From contig NZ_JAIFAG010000001.1 in assembly GCF_020012125.1 (NCBI RefSeq), forward strand, positions 4,650,001 to 4,714,000: a stretch of DNA of 64,000 nt. The letters are read 5' to 3'. Both the position numbers and the translations under genes were made by a program. Below, piece by piece: positions 51,773 through 60,633 of this stretch; within the stretch, counting starts at the first letter, position 1; each line of letters opens with the position of its first letter. This DNA is from Hymenobacter psoromatis (lineage in GTDB: Bacteria > Bacteroidota > Bacteroidia > Cytophagales > Hymenobacteraceae). The notes under the pieces are model-generated. The model was not told the origin of the DNA. It searched no databases and worked only from the letters and a program-made list of their open reading frames with translations.

Positions 51773-53020
51773 TCACTTTTTCGCCCGGAGCTTGCTGAGC
51801 TTTTGCCGGGTAGCGGGGGTGTCTTTCAGCTGCAAGGCTTTGGTGTAAGCTACCGCCGCCGGGGCGGGCTGGCCCTGGGCACTGTAGTAATCACCCAGGC
51901 TGTCGTGGGCGCTGAAACTGGTAGGGTAATTACGCGCATTCAGCTGAAACATGGCCAGGGCCTGGGCCAGCTGCTTGCTTTGGAGCAGGTACTGGGCGAG
52001 GCCGTTCACCATCGGCTCGGGCGGCAGTACCGGGTAGCCCATCGCCGCTGATATGCGCTGGTAGTGTGCCTCCACGAAAGCGGCGGGATTGGGTAGTAAG
52101 CCGGGCTCAAATAAATTAAATAGAACCTGCGGCGAGGGGGCGTAGGCTTGGAACAGGAAGCGCAGCGCGTCGTAGGTGGCGGGTAGTGGCACCGAGCTGT
52201 GGGTATCGGTAGGGTAGTACTTGGACATGACGCGCAAGCCGTTGCCAGGGTGGCGGGCCAACTCATCGCGCAACGTCAGCTTAGAGCGCATAAAATCGGT
52301 GGCTGAGGAAGTGTCTTTCCGCACCTGCACGGTGTCGAAGCCAGTCGGCATCGTGTTGGCAATGCCCACGAATAGCGCCCGGCCAGCAAGCTGGGGCTGG
52401 GTCAGCAGGCCGGGGGCCTCCCGAAGCAGCTTCTGCCCATCCCACCACATACTGGGGTCCAGGGCCATGTAGTTGTCGAACAGGCTGGGGTGATGCAGCA
52501 GCGTATTCATCACCAACAGGCCACCGAACGAATGGCCCACGAACGTGCGGTGGGGGGTGGTCGGGTAGTGGGTATCGACGTAGGGAATCAACTCCTTTTC
52601 TAAAAACGCGGTGAAATTTTCACCGCCCCCCGAGGTTTTTAACTCGCTAGCCGACATCTCTGGGTTGCTGGCCACATGCGTCGGCGTCAGGTCGCGGGTG
52701 CGGTCCGTGTTGGGAATGCCCACCACAATCATCTCCGGGCACACCGTGTTGTCGTTGACCGCGCTAAGCTGCTGCACCATGCCCATCACGGAGGCAAAAT
52801 GCGCATCGCCATCGAGCAGGTACAGCACCGGGTAGCGCTGCTGGGCATACGAAGGGTCGTGGGCGCTGGCCGGCACGTACACCCAGATTTTGCGCTTCTC
52901 CTTTAGCACCGCTGAAGTCAAGCTATCGACGCGGCCGATTACAATAGCATTATGCTGAATGGTTTGCGCCTGTACCAGCGTAGCGCCGGCCAAAAGCCAC
53001 ACAAGAAAAAGTTGTTTCAT
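51773..53020 (-). CDS. Secreted esterase with C-terminal TPR-like region
   Basis: Started at ATG 53020 the 415-residue protein has a signal peptide (LFLVWLLAGATLVQAQ) and an esterase-D-type alpha/beta-hydrolase: YPVLYLLDGDAHF, VVGIPNTDRTRDLTP, nucleophile elbow VGHSFGGLL (S164), LDPSMWWDG and late histidine in PTDTHSSVPL. The last 100 residues carry a TPR-like helical repeat (LAQALAMFQLNARNYPTS, AHDSLGDYYSAQGQ). It lies between two GH13 genes on the same strand, suggesting a role in processing esterified glucans or an unrelated hitchhiker. The sister gene at 30805 lacks the repeat. Confidence 0.82.
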   Translation of the reverse strand: MKQLFLVWLLAGATLVQAQTIQHNAIVIGRVDSLTSAVLKEKRKIWVYVPASAHDPSYAQQRYPVLYLLDGDAHFASVMGMVQQLSAVNDNTVCPEMIVVGIPNTDRTRDLTPTHVASNPEMSASELKTSGGGENFTAFLEKELIPYVDTHYPTTPHRTFVGHSFGGLLVMNTLLHHPSLFDNYMALDPSMWWDGQKLLREAPGLLTQPQLAGRALFVGIANTMPTGFDTVQVRKDTSSATDFMRSKLTLRDELARHPGNGLRVMSKYYPTDTHSSVPLPATYDALRFLFQAYAPSPQVLFNLFEPGLLPNPAAFVEAHYQRISAAMGYPVLPPEPMVNGLAQYLLQSKQLAQALAMFQLNARNYPTSFSAHDSLGDYYSAQGQPAPAAVAYTKALQLKDTPATRQKLSKLRAKK

Positions 53021-53079
53021 GGGAGGTTGAGGTAGACGGTGAAATACAGAAGACGCGGCGGGGGTAAAAGCTACGGCGC

Positions 53080-54504
53080 TTAGCGGGTCATGAGCACGCG
53101 CCAGCCGTGGGCCGGCACCGGCAGGGTAGGGGTCGTGACGGGCGAGCCCACGTCGGCGAAGGCGTCGGTCACCAGTCCGTCGGGGCGGGGTAGGGCCTGG
53201 GCTTGGTCGCTCAAATTGATGGCCACCCACACCCGCGCCTGGCCGTCGCCGTTGGCGCGCTCAAACACGAAGCAGCCGGCCGGCGCGGGCCAGATGGTGA
53301 ATTTGGCGCAGGCATCGCCGTTGCGCAGGGCCGCGCTTTCGCTCTTCAAATGCAGCAGCACGGCGTAAAAAGCGTTCAGCGGGTAGCCGTTCCACTGAAT
53401 GGTATCCTTGTCGAAAAAGCGCAGCTTCTTGGTTGAGCCCGCTTCCTGGCCGCTGTAAACCAAGGGAATGCCTGGCACCAGCGCTGCGAGCACGGCCAGC
53501 GCCTGCGCATTGGCCCCCAGGCGCTGGCTTTCCGGCCCTTCCCAGCTGTTCACGTCGTGCGAGCTGGTGAAATTCATCAAATACACCCCGGTCGGGTACC
53601 TCCGCCGCTCGGCCGCGAAGTAGGGGGGTAGGGCCGCCACCGGCCGCCGGCCCTGCGCAATGCTATCCAGCAAGTAGTGCAGCCGCAGCGCGTAGGTGGC
53701 ATCAAACGCCTTTTCCAGTAAGTGGGTATTCGGGGTAAACTCGCCTTTTTTCAGAAAGGGCGGGTTATGCAGCTCGTCCCACTCGGCGAGCATAAATACG
53801 GGCTTGATTTTCTCCAGCTCGGCGCGGGTGTCATTCCAGAAGTCAGTGGGTACCAGCCCCGCCACGTCGCAGCGGAACCCGTCGAAGCCCACGTCCTTTA
53901 CCCAATATACCAAGCTGGTGGTCATATACTGGCGCAGTTCGGGCTTGGTATAATCGAGGTCAATCACGTCCTGCCAGTCGGCCACGGGCGGCCGGAAATT
54001 ACCCTTGGCATCTTTCGTAAACCAGTCGGGGTGCGCTTTGGAAAGCTCACTGTCCCAGCTGGTGTGATTGGCCACCCAGTCCAGGATGACGTGCATTTTC
54101 AAGTGGTGCGCCGTCGCGATAAGGTGCTGCAAGTCAGCCAGCGAGCCAAACTCGGGGTTCACCGTCCGGTAGTCGCGCACCGAATACTGGCTGCCGAGCG
54201 TGCCCTTGCGCTTCACCGCCCCGATGGGCTGCACCGGCATCAGCCAAAGAATGCTCACGCCCATTTTTTGCAGGCGTGGCAGGTGCTTTTCAAAGGCCCG
54301 AAACGTGCCCTCCGGCGTGTACTGGCGCACATTTACCTGGTAGAGGCTGGCGTTGGTGGCCCAGGCCGGGTGCCGCACCACAAATGGCGCGGCCGGCTGG
54401 CACCCGGCCGGAATGGCCACGTCGGCCGAAGCGGCGGGGTCGGTGGGCGAGCAGGCAGCCAGCAGCAGGGAGCCAGCCAGCAGCAGGGTAGCGCGACAAA
54501 TCAT
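53080..54504 (-). CDS. GH13 alpha-amylase-family lipoprotein
   Basis: From ATG 54504 the 474-residue protein has a lipobox (GSLLLAAC), so it is anchored in the outer or inner membrane. Catalytic regions: HVILDWVANHTSWD, DGFRCDVAGLVP (nucleophile Asp), VFMLAEWDELH (acid/base Glu), FTSSHDVNSWEG. It closes with VPAHGWRVLMTR. It is clearly paralogous to the cytoplasmic GH13 enzyme. The two probably form an outside/inside pair for alpha-glucan use. Upstream, 54571-54584 carries a short palindrome in the divergent intergenic region. Confidence 0.88.
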   Translation of the reverse strand: MICRATLLLAGSLLLAACSPTDPAASADVAIPAGCQPAAPFVVRHPAWATNASLYQVNVRQYTPEGTFRAFEKHLPRLQKMGVSILWLMPVQPIGAVKRKGTLGSQYSVRDYRTVNPEFGSLADLQHLIATAHHLKMHVILDWVANHTSWDSELSKAHPDWFTKDAKGNFRPPVADWQDVIDLDYTKPELRQYMTTSLVYWVKDVGFDGFRCDVAGLVPTDFWNDTRAELEKIKPVFMLAEWDELHNPPFLKKGEFTPNTHLLEKAFDATYALRLHYLLDSIAQGRRPVAALPPYFAAERRRYPTGVYLMNFTSSHDVNSWEGPESQRLGANAQALAVLAALVPGIPLVYSGQEAGSTKKLRFFDKDTIQWNGYPLNAFYAVLLHLKSESAALRNGDACAKFTIWPAPAGCFVFERANGDGQARVWVAINLSDQAQALPRPDGLVTDAFADVGSPVTTPTLPVPAHGWRVLMTR

Positions 54505-54570
54505 GGCGCAACTTACGCCGGGCCCGACATTGGGGCCGGCTTTCTGAATAAGTTCCATAATTGAAAAAAA

Positions 54571-54584
54571 TATCTTTTTAGATA
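54571..54584. promoter_or_regulatory. Short palindrome TATCT-N4-AGATA in a divergent intergenic region
   Basis: Perfect 5-bp arms around TTTT in the AT-rich spacer between the GH13 lipoprotein gene (-) and the small helical protein gene (+). It could be an operator, but it is short. Confidence 0.3.
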
Positions 54585-54673
54585 AAGCCGGAATGTTGCA
54601 CGTTATTCGGCCAACAACTATTCCGGCTGGGGGTTGATACTCTACATTTTCACCTCATTTCCCCTTTTCCATC

Positions 54674-54997
54674 ATGGCAGATTCCACCAGCCAACTCGAC
54701 GCCACTATTAACGCCTTGAAAGGCGGTCTCTCTAGCGCCGCTGGCGCCGCTGGCCCCAACATTCAGGGCTGGATTAAGACCTTGCAAGGCAACACGCAGC
54801 TATCGGGCATCAGCTCGGAGCTGAAGAAGCTGGACACCGCCATTTCGAGCGGCGACAGCAGTACCATCGCCAGCGCCCTGGGTACCCTGGGCGAGCACAC
54901 CACCAAGGCTGCCTCGTCGGCCACGGCTGACAGCAAGGAGAAGCTCATGCAGCTTGGCCAAGCCCTCAGCTCGGCCGCCAGCCAGCTGAAAGGCTAG
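54674..54997 (+). CDS. Small alpha-helical hypothetical protein
   Basis: A 107-residue protein of low complexity, rich in Ala, Ser, Leu and Lys, predicted almost entirely helical (AISSGDSSTIASALGTLGEH, EKLMQLGQALSSAASQL), without signal peptide or membrane segment. A TACATTTT box about 30 bp upstream is a -7 candidate, and it is followed by a strong terminator. I do not recognise the family; its composition recalls small stress-linked proteins. Confidence 0.6.
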   Translation: MADSTSQLDATINALKGGLSSAAGAAGPNIQGWIKTLQGNTQLSGISSELKKLDTAISSGDSSTIASALGTLGEHTTKAASSATADSKEKLMQLGQALSSAASQLKG

Positions 54998-55044
54998 GTT
55001 GATTGGGCTATTAGCCGATGATTTATAGCTGTTGGCTAATAGCT

Positions 55045-55100
55045 CGGACACACAAAAAGGCCGCCTACTCTTAGAAGTAGGCGGCCTTTTTGTGTGTCCG
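55045..55100. terminator. 24-bp perfect bidirectional terminator
   Basis: Arms 55045-55068 and 55077-55100 are perfectly complementary with an 8-nt loop and A/T-runs in the stem. A second inverted repeat (55007-55016 with 55034-55043) precedes it. It separates the convergent small protein and dehydrogenase genes. Confidence 0.85.
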
Positions 55101-55106
55101 GTGGCG

Positions 55107-56168
55107 CTACAATTTCACCCCAAACTTTGCCCCTACCCCCTCCAAATCCTGCACTACGGCATCGAGCAGGGGTAGGCCGCTGAGCAGGCGGTGGGCGGCA
55201 GTTTCGCGCTCGGGGTCGCCGGGGATGAGCACGTGCTGGCCCGCCGTGGCGCGGGCCTGGCGAAAGGTGGTTATCCAATTGTCCATGTGGGCTTTAAACT
55301 CGGCGGCGGGCCGGAAGGCATCGACCCGCATGGCCCCAAAAAAGTGCCCGATGCCCTGGCCCACCGGGTCGGCCGGCGGCTGCAAAAACGCCACGAACGG
55401 CGGCACCCACGGCCCGTAGTTCGCCCCGCTGAGTACGGCCGAGAAAATATCGACCACCGCGCCCAGGCCGTAGCCTTTGTGCGAGCCGGTGGCCCCGCCC
55501 AGCGGCAGCAGTGCGCCACCGTTCCGCACGGCATTGGCGTCGAGGCTGGGGTGGCCGGCCGCGTCCTGGGCCCATCCCTCGGGAATGGGCAGGCCCTTGC
55601 GCTGCGCAATTTCGAGCTTGCCGTTGGCGGCCGTGGTGGTGGCCATGTCGAGCACGAAATCGGGCTGCTCGCCGGCCGGTACGGCCACGGCTATTGGGTT
55701 AGTACCCAATAATCTATCGAGCGAATGCGTGGGCGCGACCAGCGGCGAGGCGTTGGTCATGGCGATGCCAATCATATCCTGGGCCAGGGCCAGCATAGCG
55801 TGGTAGCCCGCGATGCCGAAGTGGTTGGAATTCTTGACTGACACCCAGCCGGTGCCCACCTGCGCGGCCTTTTGCAGGGCCACGCGCATGGCACGGGGGC
55901 CAACTACCAGGCCCAGGCCGCCGTCGCCGTCCACTACGGCCGTGCTGGGCGTTTCGTAGGTGACGCCCACCCGCGGCCGGGCATTAATGCGGCCCGCCTC
56001 CCAGAGGCGCACGTAGCCCGAGAGCCGCGCCACGCCGTGCGAGTCTACCCCCCGCAAGTCGGCCGAAAGCAGGGTTTCGGTAGCTAGTGTGGCATCGTCG
56101 GGCGGGCAGCCCATCGCCAGAAACACTTGCTCGGCGAAGGTGAAGAGCTGTTGGTACGGGAAAGTCAT
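55107..56168 (-). CDS. Malate/L-lactate dehydrogenase family oxidoreductase
   Basis: A 353-residue member of the Ldh_2 family (MDH/LDH type II, YlbC/AllD/ComC group): LRGVDSHGVARLSGYV, VDGDGGLGLVVGPRAM, VKNSNHFGIAGYHAM, GTNPIAVAVPAGEQPDFVLDMATT and SHKGYGLGAVVDIFS. These NAD(P)-dependent cytoplasmic enzymes oxidise 2-hydroxyacids such as ureidoglycolate, sulfolactate or malate; specificity is not readable here. ATG 56168 is chosen over the earlier in-frame Met at 56198. Confidence 0.88.
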   Translation of the reverse strand: MTFPYQQLFTFAEQVFLAMGCPPDDATLATETLLSADLRGVDSHGVARLSGYVRLWEAGRINARPRVGVTYETPSTAVVDGDGGLGLVVGPRAMRVALQKAAQVGTGWVSVKNSNHFGIAGYHAMLALAQDMIGIAMTNASPLVAPTHSLDRLLGTNPIAVAVPAGEQPDFVLDMATTTAANGKLEIAQRKGLPIPEGWAQDAAGHPSLDANAVRNGGALLPLGGATGSHKGYGLGAVVDIFSAVLSGANYGPWVPPFVAFLQPPADPVGQGIGHFFGAMRVDAFRPAAEFKAHMDNWITTFRQARATAGQHVLIPGDPERETAAHRLLSGLPLLDAVVQDLEGVGAKFGVKL

Positions 56169-56317
56169 GGGGGTAGGGAAGAGCTGGTAGGCCGCCATTG
56201 GTGAAGGGAAACAGCTAGGTTATTTTGGGAAACGCAAACCTACCTATGCCATCACCGGCGTAGAAAAGACGGTAAGTAGTAATAAAATTACTTGCTGTTA
56301 ATCAAGTAGTTAAATCA

Positions 56318-56360
56318 TTTTAACGTAAAAATTAGTTATTAACTAAGTTTTACGTTAAAA
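56318..56360. promoter_or_regulatory. AT-rich 43-bp nested palindrome upstream of the ChaN/BlaI/BlaR1 unit
   Basis: Arms 56318-56330 and 56348-56360 (TTTTAACGTAAAA and its complement) pair perfectly. After one mismatch an inner stem pairs 56332-56337 with 56341-56346 around a 3-nt loop. It lies 54 bp before ATG 56414, far more AT-rich than its surroundings. It may be an operator for the downstream BlaI-type repressor (inference). Confidence 0.6.
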
Positions 56361-56413
56361 AGTCTCGTACTTAGCATCAGATTAATACGGTCGCTTTTTA
56401 TAAGCAGAGCAAT

Positions 56414-57616
56414 ATGAAATGGCATCTGGTTGGCTGGCTGTTTGGTATAGGGTTATTAGGCACTGCCTGGGTGGACCCAGCGCCGGAAAATCCGTTCGTG
56501 CTGGCGAGCAAAGCCGCTCGGGTGGGGCCGCCCGGCTCGGTCAACTATCTGCTGCCGCTGCTGGAGTTGCGCCAGCAACGACTAATTTATTTGCGCGGGC
56601 CAGCTACTGAGCAAGCGGGCTTTTATTGGCAAGCCTTGGCTACCTACGCGGCTATGGCGGATGAAGTAGATAGTGCGGCGTACTACTGGCACCAGCAGCC
56701 AGGCTACGGCCAGCCGCTGGCGGCAGCCGCTAAGGCACCACTACCGGCGGCGGCGGCCATCCTGGCCCAAACCAACCAGCGGCAAGTGGTGATGTTCAAT
56801 GAGGAGCATACCCAGCCGCGTGGGCGCTGGCTGGTGGGCAGCTTACTGCCAGCACTCTATAAGCAGGGATTTCGCTACCTGGCGCTGGAAGCGCTGGAAG
56901 CTACTGATTCGGCGGGCCTGCGGCGGCGCGGCTACCCGGTAGCCAGTACGGGCTTCTATATAAACGAGCCTCATTTTGGCAACCTTATCCGGCGGGCGCG
57001 GCAATTCGGGTTTCGGCTGGTAGCCTATGATGCGATGAGTGAGGACCGCGAGCAGGACGAAGCGCGCAACTTACTGGCTGCCACCCTGGGGCCTCACCCT
57101 AAGGCGCGGGTAGTAGTACTGGCCGGCCACGGCCACCTCAACGAGGCCAGTTCTGCCCAGTCGATGGCTACCTGGGTACGGAAGCTGTCGGGTGTTGACC
57201 CGCTCACGATTGAGCAAACGCAGGCCGCCCAGGTCAGTTCGGCCAGTTGGTCGCGGCTGCCATCGGGAGCCTATCTGGTACCCTCGGCCAGCTTACCCAA
57301 CCGGGCGCTCACCTGCGACCTCTACGTGCTCAACCGCCTGAGTCTGGCCGGCACCGGCAATGGCTTTGGCGACCGGGCCGCCCGGCTAACCCGCTGTCTC
57401 ATCCCGGCCGATAGCTTACGGCCTCAACCCCAAGTGCTACTGGTATATGAGCAGCGCGAAAAGCAAATCCAGCGCGGGGCTGTACCCGTGGCCGTGCATT
57501 GCCTGCGCCCTGGCGAGCGGACTGTCAGCCTTACCCTGCTACCCGGCACCTACGTGGCCGAAGTGCGCGACGCGCCCGGTCGCCGGTGCTGGCAACAAAC
57601 TCTGACTGTACATTAA
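56414..57616 (+). CDS. Secreted ChaN/EreA-like protein
   Basis: A 400-residue protein with an N-terminal signal (HLVGWLFGIGLLGTAWV). The core (about 110-270) resembles the erythromycin-esterase/ChaN/TIKI-type fold: VVMFNEEHTQPRGRWLVGSL, GFRYLALEALEATDSAGL, RRGYPVASTGFYINEPHFG, ARVVVLAGHGHLNEASS. The E-E-H and G-H-G-H clusters are candidate metal or catalytic sites. It is 17 bp upstream of a BlaI-type repressor gene in the same direction, so it is probably in one operon with BlaI-BlaR1 and may be an induced hydrolase, possibly acting on an antibiotic or envelope-derived compound (inference). Confidence 0.6.
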   Translation: MKWHLVGWLFGIGLLGTAWVDPAPENPFVLASKAARVGPPGSVNYLLPLLELRQQRLIYLRGPATEQAGFYWQALATYAAMADEVDSAAYYWHQQPGYGQPLAAAAKAPLPAAAAILAQTNQRQVVMFNEEHTQPRGRWLVGSLLPALYKQGFRYLALEALEATDSAGLRRRGYPVASTGFYINEPHFGNLIRRARQFGFRLVAYDAMSEDREQDEARNLLAATLGPHPKARVVVLAGHGHLNEASSAQSMATWVRKLSGVDPLTIEQTQAAQVSSASWSRLPSGAYLVPSASLPNRALTCDLYVLNRLSLAGTGNGFGDRAARLTRCLIPADSLRPQPQVLLVYEQREKQIQRGAVPVAVHCLRPGERTVSLTLLPGTYVAEVRDAPGRRCWQQTLTVH

Positions 57617-57633
57617 TTCTCTGCCCCTCCCTT

Positions 57634-58065
57634 ATGCAACCACCCTTTCCCGAACTTACCCGCGCCGAGGAGCAGCTGATGCAGCTGCTGTGGCAGCGCG
57701 GCCCCAGCCTGGTCAAGGACCTGCGGGCGGCGCTGCCCGCGCCGCTGCCGGCGCTCACTACCGTGTCTACTATCGTGCGGATTCTGGAGCAGAAGGGCTT
57801 CGTGGGCTACGAGCCGGTGGGGCGCGGCTACCGCTACCACGCCCTGGTGGCGCAGGACGACTACCGGCGCTTCTCGCTGCGCAAGCTGCTGCGGGGCTAC
57901 TTCGGTGGCTCGCTTGGGCAGTTGGTTTCCTTTTTTGCCCAGGATGAAAACCTGGATGCCGCCCAGCTCGATGCCCTGTTGCGTCAGGCGCAGCCCGACG
58001 AGCCGACGACCTTCTTCGACGAAGCCCCAACAACTGCCTCACCCGAACCCGACGCTGTGCTATGA
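57634..58065 (+). CDS. BlaI/MecI/CopY-family repressor
   Basis: A 143-residue winged-helix repressor: LTRAEEQLMQLLWQRGPSLV, recognition region LTTVSTIVRILEQKGFVGYE, wing VGRGYRYHALVAQDDY, then a C-terminal dimerisation part (LRKLLRGYFGGSLGQLVSFFAQ). The tail after about residue 120 is acidic and extended. It is usually removed from its operator by its membrane protease partner. Its last four bases overlap the start of the BlaR1 homologue (ATGA), showing translational coupling. Confidence 0.92.
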   Translation: MQPPFPELTRAEEQLMQLLWQRGPSLVKDLRAALPAPLPALTTVSTIVRILEQKGFVGYEPVGRGYRYHALVAQDDYRRFSLRKLLRGYFGGSLGQLVSFFAQDENLDAAQLDALLRQAQPDEPTTFFDEAPTTASPEPDAVL

Positions 58066-59519
58066 CTACTTCTTTGGTAACCTGGCTGGGCGGCACGCTG
58101 CTGCCGCTGGGCGCGCTGTGGCTGGTGTACCGGCTGGCGCTGCGCCGCGAGCGCTGCTTTGGCTACAACCGCGCCCTGCTGCTGCTGGCCCCGGTGCTGG
58201 CGGCCGCGTTGCCGCTGCTGCCGCATCCGGCGCTGCCTGCCTGGTTGGCGGGGGGCAGCGCGCCCGGCGCGGCCCTACCCCCCTTGCCGGGGCTGATGCT
58301 GCCCGCCGCGGCTCCGGTGGCCGCGGGTAGCGGCTTCGGCTGGGTGGCTTGGGTGTATGCGGGGGGGGTAGGGCTGCTGCTGGGCCGGCTGGCCTACCAG
58401 GGCTGGCGGCTGCACCGCGCTACCCGTCACCTGCCACGCGAGGCCCGGCCCGGCTACACGCTGGCCTGCACCGGCGGGCGGCTGCCGACCAGCTCTTTTG
58501 GCCGCACCATTTTCTGGGATGAAACGGCCGGCCTCACGCCCGCCGAGGCCGCCCCGGTGCTGGCCCACGAGCTGGCCCACGTGCGCCAGGGCCACAGCTA
58601 CGACGTGCTGTGGCTGGAAGTCTGGCGGGCCGCGCTCTGGCCCAATCCCTTCGCCCACCTGCTGCTGCCGGCCCTGCGCCTCACCCACGAGCTGCTGGCC
58701 GACCAGGCCGCCGCGCGCTTCCCTACCCCCGCCGCGCCCGCTAATGCTGCCGCGCCCTACCCCGCCCTGCTGGCCCGGCTAGCCTTACGCAGTGCGGCGG
58801 GCGGCCGCTACCTCGCTTTGCTTCAACCGTTTACTTTTTCCTTCACGTTAACCCGCCTCGCCATGTTGCAGAATCAAACCCCCGTGCGCCGCTGGAAACA
58901 GTGGCTGGCCTTACCCGTGCTGGGCGGGCTGTTTTTAGTGGCTTGCCAGAAAATGGACGTGCAAACCGGACGGGCGCAAATTTCGCCGGTACCGGATGAG
59001 GCGACTCAGAAGATTAGAAGCGAGATTATGGACCGTAGGGTTCGGGAAGCTAAGCAGCAAGATTTGCTGCGCAATGGCAAGTTACAACCGGGTATTGCTC
59101 AGTATTTCAGTGTTAATGGCTTAGATGGCAAACCAGAAGATATTACGGTTATTATCACGAGAATAAAAACATCCTCCCTCACCCTGCCCCAGTTTACGGC
59201 CAGCGGTGAGCAGATTTACACCTACGTGGACCAGATGCCCCAACTACCCGGCACCAGCGGTATGGCCGCCATCGTGCAGCAGATTCAGGACAACTTCCAG
59301 TACCCGGCCGGGCCGCGCCAGGAGGGTAGAATATTTGCCAGCTTCATCGTGCAAGCCGATGGCAACGTAGGCGATACGAAAATCGTGAAGGGCCTCACGC
59401 CCGCCTTCGACGCGGCCGTGCTGGCGGCCATTCAGAAGCTGCCGCGCTTCGTGCCGGGCCAGCAGTCGGGCAAAGCCGTGGCCGTGAGCTTCACGGTGCC
59501 CATCCTGATTAAGAACTAG
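58062..59519 (+). CDS. BlaR1/MecR1-type M56 membrane protease with TonB-like C-terminus
   Basis: The 485-residue protein has N-terminal transmembrane helices (ALWLVYRLAL, LLLLAPVLAAALPLLP), a Pro/Ala loop, an M56 protease domain with the zinc motif VLAHELAHVRQGH (H169, E170, H173), SSFGRTIFWDE and LTHELLADQ, and another helix (LALPVLGGLFLVAC). Instead of a penicillin-binding domain it carries a TonB C-terminal domain (GRIFASFIVQADGNVGDTKI ... LPRFVPGQQSGKAVAVSFTVPI). That layout is common in Bacteroidota. It should cleave or inactivate the BlaI-type repressor after an envelope signal. Confidence 0.92.
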   Translation: MTTSLVTWLGGTLLPLGALWLVYRLALRRERCFGYNRALLLLAPVLAAALPLLPHPALPAWLAGGSAPGAALPPLPGLMLPAAAPVAAGSGFGWVAWVYAGGVGLLLGRLAYQGWRLHRATRHLPREARPGYTLACTGGRLPTSSFGRTIFWDETAGLTPAEAAPVLAHELAHVRQGHSYDVLWLEVWRAALWPNPFAHLLLPALRLTHELLADQAAARFPTPAAPANAAAPYPALLARLALRSAAGGRYLALLQPFTFSFTLTRLAMLQNQTPVRRWKQWLALPVLGGLFLVACQKMDVQTGRAQISPVPDEATQKIRSEIMDRRVREAKQQDLLRNGKLQPGIAQYFSVNGLDGKPEDITVIITRIKTSSLTLPQFTASGEQIYTYVDQMPQLPGTSGMAAIVQQIQDNFQYPAGPRQEGRIFASFIVQADGNVGDTKIVKGLTPAFDAAVLAAIQKLPRFVPGQQSGKAVAVSFTVPILIKN

Positions 59520-59534
59520 CGCCGGAGCGCGAGT

Positions 59535-60512
59535 CTATTGCTGCTGCTGTTGCTGCTGCTCCCAATCCAGGTATTTGCGGTAGGAGTTGACGGCGGCGGG
59601 TGCGATGGGGGTAGGGGCCTGGCGCACGTAGATGGGGGTTTCGGGCGCGTCGTTGCCCGCAATGGGGTGGCCGTTTTCGATGTGTACCGTCACTTCCAGG
59701 GTGTGCGCGCCGGTACCTTTGTAGGTGCCTTTCACGGGCGTGCAGTCGGCGAAGTGGCGGCCGATGGCCATGCGCACATGCCCGTCGTTGACGATGCAGT
59801 TGTTGGTGGGGTCGAGGCCCAGCCAGCCGTAGAACGGGAGGTAGACCTCGACCCAGGCGTGGGTGGCACCCGCGCCGCGCACGCCCTCCTCGCGGGGGCA
59901 CACGTAGCCGCTCACGTAGCGCGCGGGCAGGCCGTTGAGGCGCAGCAGGTGCAGCAGCAGGTGCGCGAAGTCCTGGCACACGCCGGCGCGCAGCCGCCAG
60001 ATATCTTCCAGCGGCGTTTCAATGCTCGTCACGCCTTGCTGATACTGGAAGTTATCGTGCACGTACTCCGATAGTTCCAGCGCCTGCTTCAGCGGCTTGG
60101 CCCCGGCCGTGACGATGCCACCCAGCGCCTGCCGCAGCTCCGCTTCGAGGCCGGACGGGGACGGCCGCAGAAAATCCATAAACGCCGCGTCGGTGCAGAG
60201 CGCCGCCAGCGCCGCCCACTGCGTCTCGGCGGTTTCCTCATCCATCGGAAACTGAATGGCGTGGGTTTCCACCTCGGCCAATGACTCAATCACCAGCTCG
60301 TCGTGGGGCTGAATGAGCGAAAATACGCCCACCTGATTGCCGAAATAATCGGTAAAAAGCGCCACCTCCGGGTGCTGCGAAATGCGCACCACATGGCTCT
60401 TCACGGTCAGCCGCTCATCGGGCAGCGGGTATATCATCAACTGATTGGCGCAATCGATAACCGGTGCGGCGTATACGTAGCGGGTACGGTGCTGAATTTT
60501 ATAAGAAGACAT
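59535..60512 (-). CDS. Transglutaminase-like protein linked to ATP-grasp/alpha-E genes
   Basis: A 325-residue cytoplasmic protein. The N-terminal beta domain (YKIQHRTRYVYAAPVIDCANQL) is the usual one for this family. The catalytic domain has C179 in AGVCQDFAHLLL, His in GATHAWVEVYLPF and Asp in GLDPTNNC. The tail is Gln-rich (a run of Q before the stop). Families with this layout sit beside alpha-E and circularly permuted ATP-grasp genes in many bacteria, where a peptide-synthesis/cleavage system has been proposed. The same three genes occur here in a row on the minus strand. Confidence 0.9.
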   Translation of the reverse strand: MSSYKIQHRTRYVYAAPVIDCANQLMIYPLPDERLTVKSHVVRISQHPEVALFTDYFGNQVGVFSLIQPHDELVIESLAEVETHAIQFPMDEETAETQWAALAALCTDAAFMDFLRPSPSGLEAELRQALGGIVTAGAKPLKQALELSEYVHDNFQYQQGVTSIETPLEDIWRLRAGVCQDFAHLLLHLLRLNGLPARYVSGYVCPREEGVRGAGATHAWVEVYLPFYGWLGLDPTNNCIVNDGHVRMAIGRHFADCTPVKGTYKGTGAHTLEVTVHIENGHPIAGNDAPETPIYVRQAPTPIAPAAVNSYRKYLDWEQQQQQQQ

Positions 60513-60555
60513 GTTTGCAAGGAGCAGTTAACAATGAGCACAGAATTTACCTGGA

Positions 60556-60597
60556 ATCGTTTGTCATTGCCGCGCTACGCTCGCAATGACAAATGAT
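60556..60597. repeat. Short palindrome of the GTCATTGC family
   Basis: Arms 60556-60570 and 60583-60597 pair at 14 of 15 positions. The core GCTCGCAATGACAA also occurs in the large palindrome at 7299-7425, 53 kb away. It lies between the transglutaminase and alpha-E genes. Confidence 0.7.
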
Positions 60598-60633
60598 TTA
60601 AATAAGTCCTACTAATGGGATGACTGTTAACTA

